Below are positions 4,541 through 5,748 of a DNA stretch of 5,748 nucleotides, in pieces. The DNA is from an uncultured Microcoleaceae cyanobacterium. Its GTDB lineage: Bacteria > Cyanobacteriota > Cyanobacteriia > Cyanobacteriales > Microcoleaceae. The DNA is taken from contig CALKCV010000532.1 in the NCBI GenBank assembly GCA_938083405.1, positions 1 through 5,748 on the forward strand, written 5' to 3'. Position 1 is the first letter of the stretch, and each line of letters begins with the position of its first letter. Made by a program: the position numbers and the translations under genes. Below the pieces are notes generated by a model that did no database searches, was not told where the DNA came from, and was given only the letters and a program-made list of their open reading frames with translations.

Positions 4541-5748
4541 ATGATCGATTCAAACACAACAACAAAAGATGTGGGCTTCACTCACGAAGATTTTGCAGCC
4601 CTACTAGACAAGTACGACTACCACTTTAGTCCTGGAGACGTGGTGCCGGGGACAGTTTTCAGCATAGAACCAAGGGGGGCATTAATTGACATTGGTGCAA
4701 AAACAGCGGCATATATTCCCATCCAGGAAATGTCAATTAATCGGGTCGAAGCACCAGAAGAAGTGTTGCAGGCCAACGAAACCAGAGAATTTTTTATTCT
4801 AACAGATGAAAATGAAGATGGACAACTAACCCTGTCCATCCGACGCATAGAATATATGCGAGCTTGGGAAAGGGTGCGCCAACTGCAAGCTGAAGATGCA
4901 ACGGTGCGCTCGGAGGTCTTTGCGACTAACCGCGGTGGTGCATTAGTAAGGATAGAAGGATTGCGCGGCTTTATCCCCGGTTCTCATATCAGCACCCGCA
5001 AACCCAAGGAAGATTTAGTAAACGAAGAACTACCCCTGAAATTCTTAGAGGTAGATGAAGAGCGCAACCGCCTAGTTCTCAGCCACCGCCGCGCGCTAGT
5101 AGAACGGAAGATGAACCGCCTAGAAGTAGGGGAAGTAGTCATCGGTAATGTACGCGGTATCAAGCCCTACGGTGCATTTATAGACATTGGCGGCGTCAGC
5201 GGTTTGCTCCATATTTCAGAAATTTCCCACGACCATATCGACACCCCCAGCAGCGTCTTTAAAGTCAATGACGAACTCAAAGTAATGATCATTGACCTAG
5301 ATTCGGATAGGGGCAGGATTTCCCTCTCAACTAAGCAATTAGAACCAGAACCGGGGGCAATGGTAAAAAATCCCGACCTGGTTTACGACAAAGCAGAGGA
5401 GATGGCTGCTAAATTCAGAGAAAAAATGATGGCCGAACAGCGAGGTGAGACCGTCACTCAAGAGACTGCGAGCTCAGAGGAAGTAGCAGAGGCATCAGAG
5501 GAAGTAGCAGAGGCATCTTCAGAGGAAGTAGCAGAGGAAACAGCCGCACAAGTACCTTCTGAGGAAACAGCCGCACAAGCACCTTCTGAGGAAACAGCCG
5601 CACAAGCACCTTCTGAGGAAACAGCCGCACAAGCACCTTCTGAGGAAGCACCAGAAAAAGCACCTTCTGAGGAAACAGCCGCACAAGCACCTTCTGAGGA
5701 AGCACCAGAAAAAGCACCTTCTGAGGAAGCACCAGAAAAAGCACCTCC
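4541..5748 (+). CDS. rps1: 30S ribosomal protein S1, three S1 domains plus long acidic repeat tail; 3' end outside the window
   Basis: Open from ATG 4541 to the window edge, 402 whole codons. The N-terminus (GFTHEDFAALLDKYDYHF at 12-29) is typical of cyanobacterial S1. Three S1 RNA-binding domains follow, at about 31-102, 119-187 and 195-267. The second carries FATNRGGALVRIEGLRGFIPGS, and the third is the most canonical (KPYGAFIDIGGVSGLLHISEIS). Cyanobacterial and plastid S1 have three such domains rather than the six of E. coli S1. They bind mRNA on the small subunit during initiation. After KQLEPEPG and a helical segment (to about 300), a Glu/Ala/Pro/Ser-rich tail begins: heptad repeats SEEVAEA (312-332), then eight nonapeptides (332-403). 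Cyanobacterial S1 is usually near 300-350 residues, so this one, beyond 402, is long. The tail should be disordered and acidic, though the Lys of the EEAPEKAPS units partly offset the charge. Confidence 0.96.
   Translation, partial: MIDSNTTTKDVGFTHEDFAALLDKYDYHFSPGDVVPGTVFSIEPRGALIDIGAKTAAYIPIQEMSINRVEAPEEVLQANETREFFILTDENEDGQLTLSIRRIEYMRAWERVRQLQAEDATVRSEVFATNRGGALVRIEGLRGFIPGSHISTRKPKEDLVNEELPLKFLEVDEERNRLVLSHRRALVERKMNRLEVGEVVIGNVRGIKPYGAFIDIGGVSGLLHISEISHDHIDTPSSVFKVNDELKVMIIDLDSDRGRISLSTKQLEPEPGAMVKNPDLVYDKAEEMAAKFREKMMAEQRGETVTQETASSEEVAEASEEVAEASSEEVAEETAAQVPSEETAAQAPSEETAAQAPSEETAAQAPSEEAPEKAPSEETAAQAPSEEAPEKAPSEEAPEKAP
5474..5539 (+). repeat. 21-nt repeats encoding SEEVAEA at the start of the S1 tail
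   Basis: Copies lie at 5474-5494 and 5495-5515. After an inserted Ser codon TCT (5516-5518), a third copy at 5519-5539 ends in Glu instead of Ala. The copies are nearly identical at DNA level (TCAGAGGAAGTAGCAGAG core). Confidence 0.9.
5534..5748 (+). repeat. Eight 27-nt tandem repeats encoding nonapeptides in the S1 tail
   Basis: From codon 332 the tail is built of 9-residue units of two types, A = EETAAQAPS and B = EEAPEKAPS, in the order A A A A B A B B. The first A carries Val for Ala. Units of one type are almost identical at nucleotide level, including third positions. The eighth unit changes at its last codon, which begins CC (Pro) where the others have TCT (Ser), so the array may end or change right at the window edge. 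Confidence 0.93.

Noticed and set aside
5454..5744. Minus-strand open frame with FPQKVL-type repeats opposite the S1 tail
   Set aside because: A 27-nt repeat keeps every frame in phase, so a stop-free antisense frame arises automatically. The sense frame is clearly S1.
5474..5748. Possible CRISPR-like array
   Set aside because: The 21- and 27-nt units are directly abutting with no spacers, and they lie in frame within a coding sequence.

Overview
The window looks cyanobacterial. It encodes two photosystem II subunits, CP47 (PsbB) and PsbT. It also carries six perfect copies of the HIP1 octamer GCGATCGC in 5.7 kb, and a three-domain ribosomal protein S1 of the cyanobacterial type. The AT-rich spacers, the small repeats and the long repetitive S1 tail would suit a filamentous (oscillatorian-like) species, but I cannot fix the genus from the sequence.

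Layout: (1) Positions 1-71, minus strand: the first 23 codons of a gene leaving the window, probably of the peroxiredoxin (AhpC/TSA) type. (2) Positions 72-455: a divergent intergenic region rich in dyad symmetry, including a perfect 21-bp inverted repeat. (3) Positions 456-1199, plus strand: an exported SIMPL (DUF541) protein, followed by a terminator hairpin at 1217-1243. (4) Positions 1244-1628: a long leader with a good sigma70-type promoter candidate, then a perfect Shine-Dalgarno before psbB. (5) Positions 1629-3155: full-length psbB. (6) Positions 3156-3338: a small hairpin, then a strong terminator-like 20-bp hairpin with a T-tract. (7) Positions 3339-3434: psbT, 31 codons. (8) Positions 3435-3634: a structured spacer. 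(9) Positions 3635-4132: nrdR with a GTG start. (10) Positions 4133-4540: a spacer with a 150-bp MITE-like element and short tandem repeats. (11) From 4541 to the window end: rps1 (S1), open at the edge.

The order psbB-psbT-nrdR-rps1 on one strand is, as far as I recall, a common cyanobacterial arrangement. CP47 is the inner antenna of photosystem II and PsbT is a small subunit at the PSII dimer interface. NrdR represses ribonucleotide reductase genes, and S1 binds mRNA on the small ribosomal subunit. The terminator-like hairpin between psbB and psbT suggests that transcription is partly uncoupled there. The exported SIMPL protein and the divergent putative peroxiredoxin could both concern oxidative stress, but that is inference.

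I do not see a new multi-gene system. The least ordinary things are the nonapeptide-repeat tail of S1 (eight 27-nt units in two variants), the MITE-like element upstream of rps1, the perfect 21-bp hairpin between the divergent genes, and the intergenic terminator inside the psbB-psbT pair.
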